Shown here in pieces: positions 63,973 through 64,000 of a DNA stretch of 64,000 nucleotides (within the stretch, counting starts at the first letter, position 1; each line of letters opens with the position of its first letter). Under the pieces are notes generated by a model. The model was not told the origin of the DNA. It saw nothing but the letters and a program-made list of their open reading frames with translations, and searched no databases. The DNA is from Crocinitomicaceae bacterium (GTDB taxonomy: Bacteria > Bacteroidota > Bacteroidia > Flavobacteriales_D > Crocinitomicaceae). The stretch lies in assembly GCA_017984635.1 (NCBI GenBank), contig JAGNZC010000010.1, positions 1 through 64,000 of the forward strand. Reading direction: 5' to 3'. A program made the translations under genes and the position numbers.

Positions 63973-64000
63973 TATTCAATCTAACTTTAAAAAAAAATAT

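Noticed and set aside
1-64000. CRISPR arrays, insertion sequences or defence systems
   Set aside because: No regularly spaced repeats, transposase-like proteins, terminal inverted repeats or known defence domains were found on either strand.

Overview
The window is ordinary chromosomal sequence from a low-GC member of the Bacteroidota, most likely Flavobacteriales. A Fluviicola/Crocinitomicaceae-like bacterium is my guess, not something the sequence proves. The evidence is: type IX secretion (T9SS) sorting domains of type A and type B; promoters of the Bacteroidota form TTTG-N19-TAnnTTTG; a MurF-Alr fusion; a split cobalamin-dependent methionine synthase; DUF2723 and DUF2480 proteins; and few Shine-Dalgarno sequences. 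I saw no insertion sequence, prophage, CRISPR array, integrase or rRNA.

Layout. 1-6.3 kb: two large secreted T9SS type A proteins, the first cut by the window edge. 6.3-11.3 kb: a sensor kinase, glyS, the GTPase engB, a periplasmic HMA-domain lipoprotein and a small diacylglycerol kinase-like protein. 11.3-15.7 kb: a promoter and a SAM-I riboswitch in front of metH split into two overlapping genes, then rnhA. 15.7-22.5 kb: a degenerate CTP-synthase-like amidotransferase, lipoproteins, lipB, an outer-membrane barrel, a MerR/B12-type regulator, then the iron-sulfur genes mrp and a NifU-like gene, closed by a strong terminator and tRNA-Gln. 22.9-29.3 kb: an envelope glycosylation cluster (DUF2723, polysaccharide deacetylase, GT39-like protein). 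29.4-32.9 kb: a five-gene minus-strand operon (DUF2200, DUF1398, DUF2480, M28 peptidase, acidic protein) behind a good promoter. 33.0-38.4 kb: tdk and murF-alr, facing an operon of a transglutaminase-like protein, a LEA14-like lipoprotein and an M20 dipeptidase. 38.5-42.8 kb: a T9SS type B adhesin-like protein, then hflX, a c-type cytochrome lipoprotein and a small membrane protein. 42.9-47.2 kb: an amidohydrolase pair in which two of the three amidohydrolase-like domains have lost the metal motif. 47.2-52 kb: superoxide dismutase, nitroreductase, thiL and a large helical protein. 52-56 kb: a LytS/LytTR two-component system with a long direct repeat upstream. 56-64 kb: hydrolases, aminopeptidase P, a thioesterase, a second envelope glycan cluster (GT9, membrane glycosyltransferase, LTA-synthase-like) and thioredoxin.

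Much of the window serves the cell envelope: secreted T9SS cargo, glycan transfer and peptidoglycan precursor synthesis. The clearest regulatory circuit is the S-adenosylmethionine-sensing leader of methionine synthase. I found no obvious defence island or biosynthetic cluster. The least explained items are the pseudo-amidohydrolase pair, the active-site-less amidotransferase, the repeat in front of the LytTR operon and the DUF operon around the M28 peptidase.
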